A stretch of 64,000 nt of DNA from AC-49 sp963766605. Its GTDB lineage: Bacteria; Actinomycetota; Thermoleophilia; Solirubrobacterales; Solirubrobacteraceae. The stretch is from assembly GCA_963766605.1 (NCBI GenBank), contig CAVYAT010000007.1, positions 620,001 to 684,000 on the forward strand, read 5' to 3'. Shown in pieces: positions 33,283 to 42,951 of this stretch. How positions within the stretch are numbered: the first letter of the stretch is position 1; the number at the start of each line of letters is the position of its first letter. The position numbers and the translations under genes were made by a program. The notes below the pieces were generated by a model. That model made no database searches and was not told the DNA's origin. It saw only the letters and a program-made list of their open reading frames with translations.

Positions 33283-34563
33283 ATGGCCGGCCTGCGCAGT
33301 CGACTGACGCTCGACATCACGCCGCTACGCGTATCGCGCAACTTCCGGCTGCTCCAGGTCGGCTCGTTTCTGACCGGGATGGGGACGCAGGCGGCGCTCG
33401 TGGCGCTGCCCTACCAGGTGTTCACGATCACCGGATCGCCGGCGCTGACCGGTCTGCTGGGGGCGGTCGAGCTCGTTCCGCTGATCAGCTTCTCGCTGTA
33501 CGGCGGCGCGATCGCCGATCGCATGGACCGCCGCACGCTGCTGCTGGGGTCGCAGATCGCGCTGGCGACGACATCGGCGCTGCTGGCGCTGATCGCGTTC
33601 AACGACGTGGACGAGGTGTGGCTGATCTTCATCCTCGCCGGCGCGCTGGCCGGCTTCGGCGGCTTCGAGGGCGTCGCGCGCGCCTCGATCGTCCCCAACG
33701 TCGTCGAGCCCGAGCTGCTGCGCCCGGCGCTGGCCTTCACCTTCGGGCTGGCGCAGCTGACGATGGTCATCGGCCCGGCGATCGGGGGCGTCCTGATCGC
33801 GACGGTCGGGCTCGGGCCGACGTACGCCGCCGACGCGGTCAGCTGCGGCGCGATGGCGATCGCCGCGTGGCTGATGACCGCGCAGCTGCCGCCGCCGGTC
33901 GCCGATCCGGTGCGGACATGGGAGTCGATCAAGGAGGGGCTGAGGTTCGTGCGCAGCGAGCAGGCGCTGCTCGGATCGTTCGCTATCGACCTGCTGGCGA
34001 TGACGTTCGGGATGCCTCGCGCGCTGTTCGCCGCGCTGGCGATCAGCGTCTACCACACGGGTGCGGCCGGGGCCGGGGCGCTCTACGCCTCGGTGGCGAT
34101 CGGTGCGACCGTCGCGGCGCTGACCGCCGGCTGGCTCAACCACGCCCGCTGGCTGGGCCGGATCGTGATCGGCGCGGTGACGGTCTGGGGCCTGGCGATC
34201 GCCGCGGCGGGGCTCATGACCTCGATCGTCCCCGCGTGCATCTTCCTCGCCATCGCCGGCGCGGCGGACAGCGTCAGTGCGGTGTCGCGATCGACGATCA
34301 ACCAGACGGTGACGCCCGACCACATGCGCGGCCGGATGTCGTCGGTGTTTCAGATGGTCGTGCGATCGGGGCCGCGCCTGGGCGATATCGAGGCCGGCGC
34401 GGTCGCCGGCGCGGCCGAGACGCGGCTGGCGCTCTCCCCAGCGGTGCGGCTGTCGGTCGTCTCCGGCGGGGTGTTCTGCGTCGTCGGCGTGCTCGTGATC
34501 ATGGTCGCGTTCCCGGCGCTCGCACGCTATGGGGCGGATGACGTGGTGCCGGCGGCGGCGTAG
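33283..34563 (+). CDS. MFS transporter (EntS/MFS_3-like exporter)
   Basis: 426 residues with about 12 membrane segments. Loop 2-3 carries the MFS signature GGAIADRMDRRTLLL, and later HMRGRMSSVFQMVV matches the repeated form typical of the EntS-like group. Such exporters move siderophores, macrolides or other small molecules; the substrate is unknown and no biosynthetic genes are adjacent. ATG 33283 is chosen because residues upstream of it in frame do not resemble the family. Confidence 0.82.
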   Translation: MAGLRSRLTLDITPLRVSRNFRLLQVGSFLTGMGTQAALVALPYQVFTITGSPALTGLLGAVELVPLISFSLYGGAIADRMDRRTLLLGSQIALATTSALLALIAFNDVDEVWLIFILAGALAGFGGFEGVARASIVPNVVEPELLRPALAFTFGLAQLTMVIGPAIGGVLIATVGLGPTYAADAVSCGAMAIAAWLMTAQLPPPVADPVRTWESIKEGLRFVRSEQALLGSFAIDLLAMTFGMPRALFAALAISVYHTGAAGAGALYASVAIGATVAALTAGWLNHARWLGRIVIGAVTVWGLAIAAAGLMTSIVPACIFLAIAGAADSVSAVSRSTINQTVTPDHMRGRMSSVFQMVVRSGPRLGDIEAGAVAGAAETRLALSPAVRLSVVSGGVFCVVGVLVIMVAFPALARYGADDVVPAAA

Positions 34564-34583
34564 GGCGCGCAACTGCGCCGCGG

Positions 34584-35201
34584 CTACTCCGGGTCCTCGA
34601 ACGTCAGCTGCCCCTCGATGCCGGTGTCCCCGCCCGGAGGCGGTCGGCGTCGGGCGACGCGTGTGGCGGCGGCGGGTTCGGCCGACTCGGCCGGCGCGGC
34701 CGGCGGTGGCGCCTCCCCCGGCAGCGGCGGCTCGGGCGCGTGGGCGTGGCGGATGCGCAGCCCCGAGTAACACAGACCGCCGGCGGCGATGAACGCCAGG
34801 AAGAAGCCCCACTGGATCCCGACCGGGTAGCCGTGGCCGGCCGGGCGGTCGAACACGCGGTAGAAGATCAGGAACGCGGCCCAGCCGCCGGCGATCATCA
34901 CGACCGTCCCATCGCCGCCCGGCAGGTGGAAGGCGCGGCCCTCGGCGCGGGCGAAGAGCATGAAGATCACGCCGAGCGCAACGAGGAACACGGCGGCCTC
35001 GACGAACGACACGTCGCCGAAGGCGTTGATCGTCTGGCTGATGATCGCGCCGGTCTTGCGATTGACGTTCTGGAGGCTGTACCAGGGCAGGAACATCGTG
35101 ATCAACAGCGCGAGCGCCGCCACGACCGCGAGCCGCTGCTCGCCGGACATCGCGCGCCAGTCGCCCACGACCCGTCCGAGCCAACGCGTCACCGCGCTCA
35201 T
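34584..35201 (-). CDS. Four-pass membrane protein with proline-rich tail
   Basis: 205 residues. Hydrophobic segments lie at about 25-42, 65-84, 98-115 and 125-145 (LAVVAALALLITMFLPWYSL; EAAVFLVALGVIFMLFA; GGWAAFLIFYRVFD; IQWGFFLAFIAAGGLCYSGL). The last 55 residues are Pro/Ala/Glu-rich and end GQLTFEDPE. Its ATG overlaps the stop of the preceding small gene as ATGA, making a three-gene unit with the ArsA-like ATPase. Function unknown. Confidence 0.6.
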   Translation of the reverse strand: MSAVTRWLGRVVGDWRAMSGEQRLAVVAALALLITMFLPWYSLQNVNRKTGAIISQTINAFGDVSFVEAAVFLVALGVIFMLFARAEGRAFHLPGGDGTVVMIAGGWAAFLIFYRVFDRPAGHGYPVGIQWGFFLAFIAAGGLCYSGLRIRHAHAPEPPLPGEAPPPAAPAESAEPAAATRVARRRPPPGGDTGIEGQLTFEDPE

Positions 35202-35536
35202 TCGCTGACCTCGATGTCGTGGACCTCTGGCGCGCCGGTGTCGGGCCCCGCAGCCAGGCTCTCGAGCGAACGGTCGATCAACGCGCGCATCAGCAGCAGC
35301 AGCTGGCGCATCAGGTCGCGCAACTGGTCCTGGAGCTCGGGCGGCACGAGCCCCCGCAGCGTGCCCAGCAACGCCGCCAGCGCCTGGGCGTCCTGCGCCG
35401 CGTGGCCGCTGCCGGAGGCCGACGACCCGTTCCCCCCGTCGGGCAGCTCCTGGGCCAGCCGCCGCGCTGACGCCTCGGCTTCGCGCAGCCGTTCGCGCAG
35501 CTCGGCCAGCGGGTCGCCACCGACCGGCTCAGCCAT
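35198..35536 (-). CDS. Small helical protein, unknown
   Basis: 112 residues. The N-terminal helix (DPLAELRERLREAEASARRLAQEL) is coiled-coil-like; a Gly/Ser linker and a leucine-rich helix (LQDQLRDLMRQLLLLMRALIDRSLESL) follow. It overlaps the end of the ArsA-like gene by 8 bases and the start of the membrane protein by 4, so the three are translationally coupled and probably work together. No family is recognised. Confidence 0.55.
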   Translation of the reverse strand: MAEPVGGDPLAELRERLREAEASARRLAQELPDGGNGSSASGSGHAAQDAQALAALLGTLRGLVPPELQDQLRDLMRQLLLLMRALIDRSLESLAAGPDTGAPEVHDIEVSE

Positions 35537-36722
35537 CGCCGACCACCGCCGCCACCGTGCGCTCGAAGCGCACCTCCAGCGCGCCGTCGCGCATTGTCGC
35601 GCCGGCCGGGCGGTACTCGGCCATGGCGGGCGGGAGCAGCAGCGTGCGCCGATTTCCGTCGACCTCGACGATCAGCTCGAGCCCGATCTGGGCCAGCGAC
35701 ACCTCGTCGCGCGTCGTCAGCGGCAACTCGAGACGCAGCGTCGCATCGTTCTCGGCGACGTCGAGGCGCTGGGCCACGCTCGTGTGCAGCACCGCCGCGG
35801 CGTCGCGGTCGCCGAACAGCACGTCGCCGAGCTCGTCCAGGGCATCGGGCCCGATGACCTCGTGGGCCAGGAACGGCGCGCACAGCACCGGCACCGGGGC
35901 GAATGCGTCGCGCACGCCGACGAGGTGGTCCTGCTGGCGTTCGCGCCAGCCGGCGAAGTAGTCGCCGACCTGCTCGGGGAAGACGCGGTTCACCACCACT
36001 GCGTCGGTCAGGTACCCGTAGAGGTTCAGATACGTGAACGTGCGCCGCGCTTCGTCGATCACCATCCGGTCAGGGTTCATCACGAGCCGGATCGAAGTGT
36101 GCTCATGGTCGCGGAGGATCTCGTTCATCTCGATCAGGTTGCCCACCAGCCGCGTGACGTCGTCGAACACGGCGTCGTCGGGCAGCGACAGGTCCAGCAC
36201 GGCCCGGGCGAACGGACGCGCCGCGTCCATGATCCGGCCCTGCTTGGGGAAGATCTTGTCCAGCCACCAGCGCGCGACGTCCGGGAACGACAGCAGCCGC
36301 AGCGTTTCGCCGGTCGGCGCGCAGTCGACGATCACCGCGTCGTAGTGGCCGTCGTCGTGGTGGTGCTTGATCTGCAGCAGGCTGAACAGCTCGTCGAGTC
36401 CCGGCGGGACGGTCAGCTCGCGGGCGCTGATCGCGTCGACGCCGCGCGACAGCAGGATCGGATGAAGCCAGTCGCGGACCGCCGCCCAGTGGTGCTCGAG
36501 CTCGACCTGGGCCGACACCTGCTGGCCCCACAACTGTGGCGAGATCTCGCGCGGCTCAGGGCCGAGCGCCACGCCCATGCTGTCGCCGAGGCTGTGTGCC
36601 GGGTCGGTCGACAGGACGATCGTGCGCAGCCCCGCGGCCGCGCAGCGACGTGCGGTGGCGGCGGCGACCGAGGTCTTCCCGACGCCGCCCTTGCCGGTGT
36701 AGAGGATCGTGCGGGGTGCCAA
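35529..36722 (-). CDS. ArsA/GET3-like anion-transporting ATPase
   Basis: 397 residues from TTG 36722. The deviant Walker A is YTGKGGVGKTSVAAATA, switch I STDPAHSLGDSMG, switch II VDCAPTGETLRLL, all typical of the ArsA/GET3 group. A C-terminal 90-residue extension (LRLELPLTTRDEVSLAQIGLELIVEVDGNRRTLLLP as key region) matches the alpha-crystallin-like domain seen in cyanobacterial and actinobacterial GET3-like proteins. TAGACT on this strand ends 11 bases before the TTG. No arsenite pump is nearby, so a membrane-protein targeting or chaperone role is more likely than arsenite export. Confidence 0.85.
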   Translation of the reverse strand: MAPRTILYTGKGGVGKTSVAAATARRCAAAGLRTIVLSTDPAHSLGDSMGVALGPEPREISPQLWGQQVSAQVELEHHWAAVRDWLHPILLSRGVDAISARELTVPPGLDELFSLLQIKHHHDDGHYDAVIVDCAPTGETLRLLSFPDVARWWLDKIFPKQGRIMDAARPFARAVLDLSLPDDAVFDDVTRLVGNLIEMNEILRDHEHTSIRLVMNPDRMVIDEARRTFTYLNLYGYLTDAVVVNRVFPEQVGDYFAGWRERQQDHLVGVRDAFAPVPVLCAPFLAHEVIGPDALDELGDVLFGDRDAAAVLHTSVAQRLDVAENDATLRLELPLTTRDEVSLAQIGLELIVEVDGNRRTLLLPPAMAEYRPAGATMRDGALEVRFERTVAAVVGDG

Positions 36723-36733
36723 GGCTGGGAATG

Positions 36734-36743
36734 AGTCTAGGCT
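36734..36743. promoter_or_regulatory. Back-to-back -10 elements sharing two bases
   Basis: Plus-strand TAGGCT (36738-36743) serves GTG 36750 with 6 bases between. Minus-strand TAGACT (36739-36734) serves TTG 36722 with 11 bases between. The two hexamers overlap at the central TA, a compact two-way promoter. Confidence 0.55.
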
Positions 36744-36749
36744 GACGTG

Positions 36750-38096
36750 GTGCGGTCGCGCATCTGGTCCGGTCTGTGGGCGGCGTTGGCCGCCGCGCTT
36801 TTTGCTGTCACTCCCGCCGTGGCCGCGCCGACCGTGACCGCCCAGGCCTACCGCGCCGGCCTGGAGGCCTACGTCCATGGCTACCCGCCGCTGCTGAGCT
36901 CGATGTCGCAGACCACGTTCCCGGCCAACCGGCTCGTCGGCGTCGACGCGCTGGCCTCGCCGGCGCAGACGTTCGTCGTCCTGCCCAACGTCGACACCGC
37001 GTACTCGGTGGCCAGGCTCGACCTGCGCGCGGGGCCGCGAATCGTCCACGTGCCGGCGATGGCCGGGCGCTACTTCTCACTGCAGCTGATGGACGCCTAC
37101 ACGGACGTCGTCGGCTATGTCGGCAGCCGTCTGCACGACGGCGCCGGCGACTACGCGATCATCGGGCCGGGGTGGCACGGCACGGTGCCGGGGGTCGTGC
37201 GGACGCTCCACAGCCCGACTTACGACGCGTTGCTGCTCGGGCGCACGCTCGTACAGGGGCCGGCCGACCTGCCGGCCATCGGCGCGCTTCTCGGCCAGAT
37301 GACGCTGCGCGGGATCGCCGACACGACCGCACCGCCGCCGATCGTCCTCGCGGCCTCACCGATGCGCACGCCGCCGGTGCTGCCGACCGGCCTGGCGTTC
37401 TTCGATGCGTTCGACACGATCCTCGGGGCCGATCCGCCGGCCGTCGCCGAACGTCGCGCGCTCAAGCCGCTGCGGCGGTTCGGCATCGGTGCCGGCCTCG
37501 TCACCTCGACCGCCGCGCTGGCGCCTGCGGTGCGCCGGGCGCTCGTGCGCGCCGCCGACGACGGGCCGGCCCGCGTCGGCATGTTGGTCCGCCAGCGCCG
37601 CCGCACGGCCGTGCGCGGCTGGTCGCTGCTCGATCCGCGCACCGGCGACGCCGGCACCGACTACGACCTGCGCGCGGTGATCGCGCGGGTCGGGCTGTGG
37701 GCCAACACCCCGGCGGAGGCGATGTACGCGACCGCGGCCGACGACGCGCAGGGGCGGGCGCTCAGCGGCGCCCACCGCTACGCGCTGACGTTCGCCACGG
37801 CGCCGCCCGCCAACGCGTTCTGGTCGCTGACGATGTACGACACCGACCTGCACCTGTTCGCCAACGCGCAGCAGCGCTACGCGATCGGCGACCGCACGCC
37901 GGCCCTGCGCCACGGCCCCCGCGGCGCGCTGACGGTCTACCTCCAGAGCGCCGCACCCGGACCGGGCCATCAGTCCAACTGGCTTCCCGCCCCGGCCGGG
38001 CACTTCGTCGTCACGTTGCGGCTGTACGTCCCGTCGCGCGCCGCCGCGGCCGGGCGGTGGAGCCCGCCCGGCATCACCTGCCTGGACTGCACGTAG
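36750..38096 (+). CDS. Secreted DUF1254/DUF1214 domain protein
   Basis: 448 residues from GTG 36750; GTG 36747 is possible but leaves only 3 bases after the -10. The signal peptide ends near TPAVAAP. The N-terminal DUF1254 domain has VLPNVDTAYSVARLDLRAGPRIVHVP and GRYFSLQLMDAYTDVVGYVG. The C-terminal DUF1214 domain has ANAFWSLTMYDTDLHLF, RYAIGDRTPALRHGPRGALTVYLQ and NWLPAPAGHFVVTLRLY. These proteins are widespread and secreted, of unknown activity. The TAG stop forms part of the next -10. Confidence 0.85.
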   Translation: MRSRIWSGLWAALAAALFAVTPAVAAPTVTAQAYRAGLEAYVHGYPPLLSSMSQTTFPANRLVGVDALASPAQTFVVLPNVDTAYSVARLDLRAGPRIVHVPAMAGRYFSLQLMDAYTDVVGYVGSRLHDGAGDYAIIGPGWHGTVPGVVRTLHSPTYDALLLGRTLVQGPADLPAIGALLGQMTLRGIADTTAPPPIVLAASPMRTPPVLPTGLAFFDAFDTILGADPPAVAERRALKPLRRFGIGAGLVTSTAALAPAVRRALVRAADDGPARVGMLVRQRRRTAVRGWSLLDPRTGDAGTDYDLRAVIARVGLWANTPAEAMYATAADDAQGRALSGAHRYALTFATAPPANAFWSLTMYDTDLHLFANAQQRYAIGDRTPALRHGPRGALTVYLQSAAPGPGHQSNWLPAPAGHFVVTLRLYVPSRAAAAGRWSPPGITCLDCT

Positions 38097-38099
38097 GCT
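38094..38099 (+). promoter_or_regulatory. -10 element TAGGCT overlapping the upstream stop
   Basis: TAGGCT ends 7 bases before ATG 38107; its TAG stops the DUF1254 gene. Confidence 0.55.
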
Positions 38100-38106
38100 C
38101 CCAGCC

Positions 38107-39189
38107 ATGGGCTGGCCCCGCTGGCTGCTGCCGTTCATCCCGATCGCGATCGTGCTCGACGTCGTCGCCGCTCCGGGGACGCTGATCTTCGTCACCTCGG
38201 CGCTCGGCACGATCCCCACGGCGGCAGCGATGAGCCGTGCGACGCAGGAGCTCGCGGCGCGAAGCGGTCCCGGAATCGGCGGGCTGTTGAACGTCAGCTT
38301 CGGCAACGCTCCGGAGCTGATCATCGCGCTGGTCGCACTGGGCAAGGGGCTTGACGAGGTCGTCAAGGCGACGCTCATCGGCTCGATCATCGGGAACGTG
38401 CTGCTCGTCACCGGCGCGGCGATCTTCTTCGGCGGCTGGGGGCGCGACAAGATGACGTTCAACCGCACCGCGGCGAGCTCCCAGTCCCTGCTGCTGCTGA
38501 TCGGCGTCGCCGCGCTCGCGCTGCCGGCGATCCTTGCGCTCTCCGATGGCATCCGGCTGCCGCGCCCCGGTGACGCCAGCGTCCACTTCACCGGCGGCGT
38601 CGAGCGCGTGTCGATCGCGCTGGCCGGCGTCCTGATCGCGGTCTACGCCTGCGCGCTGATCTTCTCGCTCTACACCCACCGCGACCTGTTCGACGAAGGC
38701 GGGGAGGCCGAGGGACCCGACGGCGAGCCGTGGACCGTGCGCCGGTCGGTGATCTGGCTGGCCGTGTCCGGGGTGGCGGTTGCGGTCATGAGCGAGATCC
38801 TCGTCGGCTCGATCTCCCACGCGGCCGAGGCGGTCGGGCTCAGCGAGTTCTTCATCGGCGCGATTGTCGTCGCGATCGTCGGCAACGTCGCCGAGCACTA
38901 CGTCGCGGTCGTCGTCGCGCGCCGCGGACAGCTCGACCTGTCGCTGGGCATCTCGATCGGCTCGAGCGTTCAGATCGCGATGTTCGTCGCCCCGGTGCTG
39001 ATCCTGTGCTCGCTGTTCATCGGGCCGCACCCGATGGCCTTCGTGCTCAACCCGCTCGAGCTGACGGCGGTCCTGTTCAGTGCGCTGGTCGCCAATCAGG
39101 TCACGCAGGACGGCGAAACGCGCTGGATCGTCGGCCTGGCGCTGCTCGGCCTCTACGCCGTGATCGCGTTCGCGTTCGCGTTCGCGTAG
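38107..39189 (+). CDS. Calcium/proton exchanger (CaCA superfamily, Cax type)
   Basis: 360 residues with about 11 membrane segments in two homologous halves. The two alpha-repeat signatures are GNAPELIIALVALGKG (about 65-80) and GNVAEHYVAVVVARRG (about 255-270), each with the acidic ion-binding residue. A charged cytoplasmic loop (DEGGEAEGPDGEPW) joins the halves. It exports Ca2+ in exchange for protons. Confidence 0.9.
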   Translation: MGWPRWLLPFIPIAIVLDVVAAPGTLIFVTSALGTIPTAAAMSRATQELAARSGPGIGGLLNVSFGNAPELIIALVALGKGLDEVVKATLIGSIIGNVLLVTGAAIFFGGWGRDKMTFNRTAASSQSLLLLIGVAALALPAILALSDGIRLPRPGDASVHFTGGVERVSIALAGVLIAVYACALIFSLYTHRDLFDEGGEAEGPDGEPWTVRRSVIWLAVSGVAVAVMSEILVGSISHAAEAVGLSEFFIGAIVVAIVGNVAEHYVAVVVARRGQLDLSLGISIGSSVQIAMFVAPVLILCSLFIGPHPMAFVLNPLELTAVLFSALVANQVTQDGETRWIVGLALLGLYAVIAFAFAFA

Positions 39190-39221
39190 ACCTGGTGCAT
39201 CATGCACGGCACCGCCGCGCC

Positions 39222-39602
39222 TCAGAGCTCGTCGACGTCCTCGAGCTCGTCCTCGTCTTCCTCGTCGTACCCGCCGCCGGCGACGTCTTCGTCCTCATCC
39301 TCGTCGGGCTCGATCTCATCGAGCTCGTCGAAGTCGTCATCGTCGGCCGCGACCGCGCCCGATACGCCGGGGTGATGGCGGGTCTGGAAGCGCTCGATCA
39401 GGTCGTCGCGAGCCTGCTCGTCGACCGGCACGTCGTCGCCGATCAGCACCCAGTGGCTTTCGTCGGAGTCGTCGGCGTCGAAGACCTCGCTGTCGACGTC
39501 GGTCGAGTCGTCGACGACAATCAGGACCTCGGTCGCGGGGTTGAAATACGTGCCCGGACGGTTGATCAGATCATCGAGTTCGAAGCGACGTGGGGCAGGC
39601 AT
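39222..39602 (-). CDS. Acidic protein with Asp/Glu-rich tail, unknown
   Basis: 126 residues from ATG 39602 (MPAPRRFELDDLINRPGTYFN). The first 60 residues could form a small beta domain (ATEVLIVVDDSTDVDSEVF, SHWVLIGDDVPVDEQARDDLIERF). The last 40 are almost all Asp and Glu (DEDEDEDVAGG, EEDEDELEDVDEL). No family is known to me. TACAAA lies 7 bases before the ATG, a poor match to the local -10. The 120-base gap upstream holds the palindrome at 39665. Confidence 0.55.
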   Translation of the reverse strand: MPAPRRFELDDLINRPGTYFNPATEVLIVVDDSTDVDSEVFDADDSDESHWVLIGDDVPVDEQARDDLIERFQTRHHPGVSGAVAADDDDFDELDEIEPDEDEDEDVAGGGYDEEDEDELEDVDEL

Positions 39603-39664
39603 CGCCGGTTTTGTACCAATTCTGGTGGTTGACCCATCAAGCAGGTCGGCTAATCTGTCGATAC

Positions 39665-39690
39665 GCCGATTGACTGACCAGTCAATCGGC
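39665..39690. promoter_or_regulatory. Perfect 26-base palindrome, TetR-type operator candidate
   Basis: Two 12-base arms (GCCGATTGACTG and CAGTCAATCGGC) flank AC. The core TTGACTGACCAGTCAA has the length and symmetry of operators bound by TetR-family regulators of fatty acid degradation. It lies 34 bases upstream of the acyl-CoA dehydrogenase start. A run of five T follows 5 bases later, so a terminator reading is possible, but no plus-strand gene ends just upstream. Confidence 0.6.
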
Positions 39691-39724
39691 AAGCCTTTTT
39701 CGCCGCCAAGGAGACACGCCACTG

Positions 39725-40897
<1,173 letters not shown>

Positions 40898-40909
40898 GCG
40901 TCTGACAGC

Positions 40910-40940
40910 ATGCGGGGCCTCACTCAAGGAGGCCCCGCAT
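40910..40940 (+). promoter_or_regulatory. 12-bp hairpin over the fadB-like ribosome site and start codon
   Basis: Arms ATGCGGGGCCTC (40910-40921) and GAGGCCCCGCAT (40929-40940) are exact complements with loop ACTCAAG. The Shine-Dalgarno AAGGAGG is split between loop and stem, and the AT of start codon 40939 is paired. In RNA this would strongly limit initiation, or end some upstream transcripts. Confidence 0.7.
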
Positions 40941-42951
40941 GTTCGTCTTCAAGGTCGCCGTCGTCGGGGCGGGGACGATGGGCGGCGAGATCGCCCAGAC
41001 CGTCGCCGCGGCCGGATTGCCGGTCGTGCTCAAGGACGTCGACCCCACGCTCGTCGACGCCGGGCTGGCCCACGCGCGCCAGGTGACCGAGGGCCAGATG
41101 GCGCGGCTCGTCAAGCGCGAGCGACTGACCGCCGAGCAGGCCGCGGCTCAGACCGACGAGATCGTCGGGCGGATCACCGGCACGACGACCTACGACGGCT
41201 TCGGCGACGTCGACTTCGTCATCGAGGCGGTTCCCGAGCGCATCGAGATCAAGCAGGCGGTGTTCGCCGAGCTCGATGCGGCGACGCCGGGCCACGCGAT
41301 CCTCGCCTCCAACACGTCGTCGCTGTCGATCTCCGAGATCGCCGATGTGACGCTGCGCCCGGACAAGGTCGTCGGCTTTCACTACTTCTACCCGGCGGCG
41401 ACGATGCCGCTGATCGAGATCGTCGAGGGCGACCAGACGACGCCGGAGACGATCCAGGCGGCGGTCACGTTCGCCCAGGCGATCCGCAAGCAGCCGATCA
41501 CGTGCGCCGAGGTGCCGGGCTTCGTCGTCAACCGGATCCTCACGTCGGGGATCTCCGAGGTCTTCCGCGCCCAGGAGCGGGACGGGCTGTCGATCACCGC
41601 GATCGACGAGGGCATGGGCAAGGCCGGCGTCATGCCGATGGGGCCGTACTTTCTGACCAGCGTCCTGGGTCTCGACACCGTGCTGCACGTCGCCGAGCAC
41701 CTCCAGGAGTCCTACGGTCCCGACCGCTTCTACGTGTCGGAGAACATGCGCCGGCTCGTCGGCGAGGGCAAGCTCGGCGCCAAGACCGGCGGCGAGGGGT
41801 TCTTCGACACCCAGGGCAAGGCGAACGTCGAGGGCGACGGCGAGCCCGACATCGAGGAGCTCGTAGAGCTGCTGGAACTCAAGACGTTCGTCGAGGCGTG
41901 CCTGGTGCTCGAGGAGGGCGTGGCCGGCCATCGCGACATCGACTTCGGCCTGATCGGCGGTGCGGGGATGGACCCGCGCCGCGGGCTGCTGCCGCCGTTC
42001 ATGCGCGCCGATCGGCAGGGGCTCGACCGGGTGCTCGAGCGCCTCGAGGCGGCGACCGAGCGCCACGGCGAGCGCTTCGCGCCGCCGACGATCCTGCGCC
42101 GGCTCGTCGCAACGGGGCGCCTCGGCGCGTCCAGCGGCCAGGGCTTCTATCCCTACCCGCAGCCCGACGCAGATCAGCCCGGGGAGGGGGCGGTGAAGCT
42201 CGAGACCCGGGGCGATGTGGCGATCGCGTGGATCGACAACCCGCCCGTCAACGCGATGGGAGCCAAGGTGATCGGAGACTTCCAGGCGATCCACGAGCGG
42301 ATCTCGGGCAGCGGTGTGCGGGTGCTGGTGATCGCGTCGGCCAACCCGATGATGTACTGCGCCGGGGCGGACCTGCGTGGGTTCTCGGAGGTCGACCTGG
42401 AGTCGGGTGGCGACGTCGACGTGACCGGCGCCGCGCACGCGCTGTTTCGCGGCATCGAGGTCAGCGGACTCGTGACCATCGCCGCCGTCAACGGGATCGC
42501 GTTCGGCGGCGGCTGCGAACTGGCGATGGCGTGCGACGTGCGGCTGGCCGCGCGCAGCGCGCTGTTCGGCCAGCCCGAGATCAAGCTCGGGATCATCCCG
42601 GGCTTCGGCGGTACCCAACGGCTGCCGCGGCTGGTCGGCGAGGCCCAGGGGCTCGAGATGAACCTGATCGGCGACCCGATCGGCGCCGTGACGGCCTACG
42701 AGGTCGGGCTCGTCAACCGCGTCGTCGACGACCACGAGCTGCTCGACACGGCGCTGATGTGGGCGCGGCGGCTGGCCGGGCAGGCGCCGCTCGCCGTCGC
42801 GGCAATCAAGCGCTGCAGTGCGAACGCCGATCTTGACGCCGGCATCGAGGCCGAGAAGGCGGCGTTCGCGCCCGTGTTCGCCAGCGCCGACGCGCGCGAG
42901 GGCATCGCCGCGTTCCTGGCCCGCCGTGCACCGACGTGGCAGGGCCGGTGA
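40939..42951 (+). CDS. Bifunctional 3-hydroxyacyl-CoA dehydrogenase / enoyl-CoA hydratase
   Basis: 670 residues in the order dehydrogenase then hydratase, opposite to E. coli FadB. Residues 1-400 are the dehydrogenase: NAD site VVGAGTMGGEIAQ, SNTSSLSISEIA, GFHYFYPAATMPLIEI with the catalytic His, and PGFVVNRIL. From about 420 the crotonase domain has YCAGADLRGF, GIAFGGGCELAMACDVRLAA and LFGQPEIKLGIIPGFGGTQRLP, with both catalytic glutamates (GGCE and QPE). Carries out the hydration and oxidation steps of beta-oxidation. Translation start lies in a strong hairpin. Confidence 0.93.
   Translation: MFVFKVAVVGAGTMGGEIAQTVAAAGLPVVLKDVDPTLVDAGLAHARQVTEGQMARLVKRERLTAEQAAAQTDEIVGRITGTTTYDGFGDVDFVIEAVPERIEIKQAVFAELDAATPGHAILASNTSSLSISEIADVTLRPDKVVGFHYFYPAATMPLIEIVEGDQTTPETIQAAVTFAQAIRKQPITCAEVPGFVVNRILTSGISEVFRAQERDGLSITAIDEGMGKAGVMPMGPYFLTSVLGLDTVLHVAEHLQESYGPDRFYVSENMRRLVGEGKLGAKTGGEGFFDTQGKANVEGDGEPDIEELVELLELKTFVEACLVLEEGVAGHRDIDFGLIGGAGMDPRRGLLPPFMRADRQGLDRVLERLEAATERHGERFAPPTILRRLVATGRLGASSGQGFYPYPQPDADQPGEGAVKLETRGDVAIAWIDNPPVNAMGAKVIGDFQAIHERISGSGVRVLVIASANPMMYCAGADLRGFSEVDLESGGDVDVTGAAHALFRGIEVSGLVTIAAVNGIAFGGGCELAMACDVRLAARSALFGQPEIKLGIIPGFGGTQRLPRLVGEAQGLEMNLIGDPIGAVTAYEVGLVNRVVDDHELLDTALMWARRLAGQAPLAVAAIKRCSANADLDAGIEAEKAAFAPVFASADAREGIAAFLARRAPTWQGR

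Noticed and set aside
35529..36722. Arsenite-resistance operon
   Set aside because: The ATPase is ArsA-like, but no arsB, arsR, arsC or arsD is in the window and the partners are unknown small proteins.
39665..39700. Intrinsic terminator (palindrome plus T-run)
   Set aside because: No plus-strand gene ends close upstream: the exchanger stops almost 500 bases earlier and a minus-strand gene lies between. The operator reading fits better.
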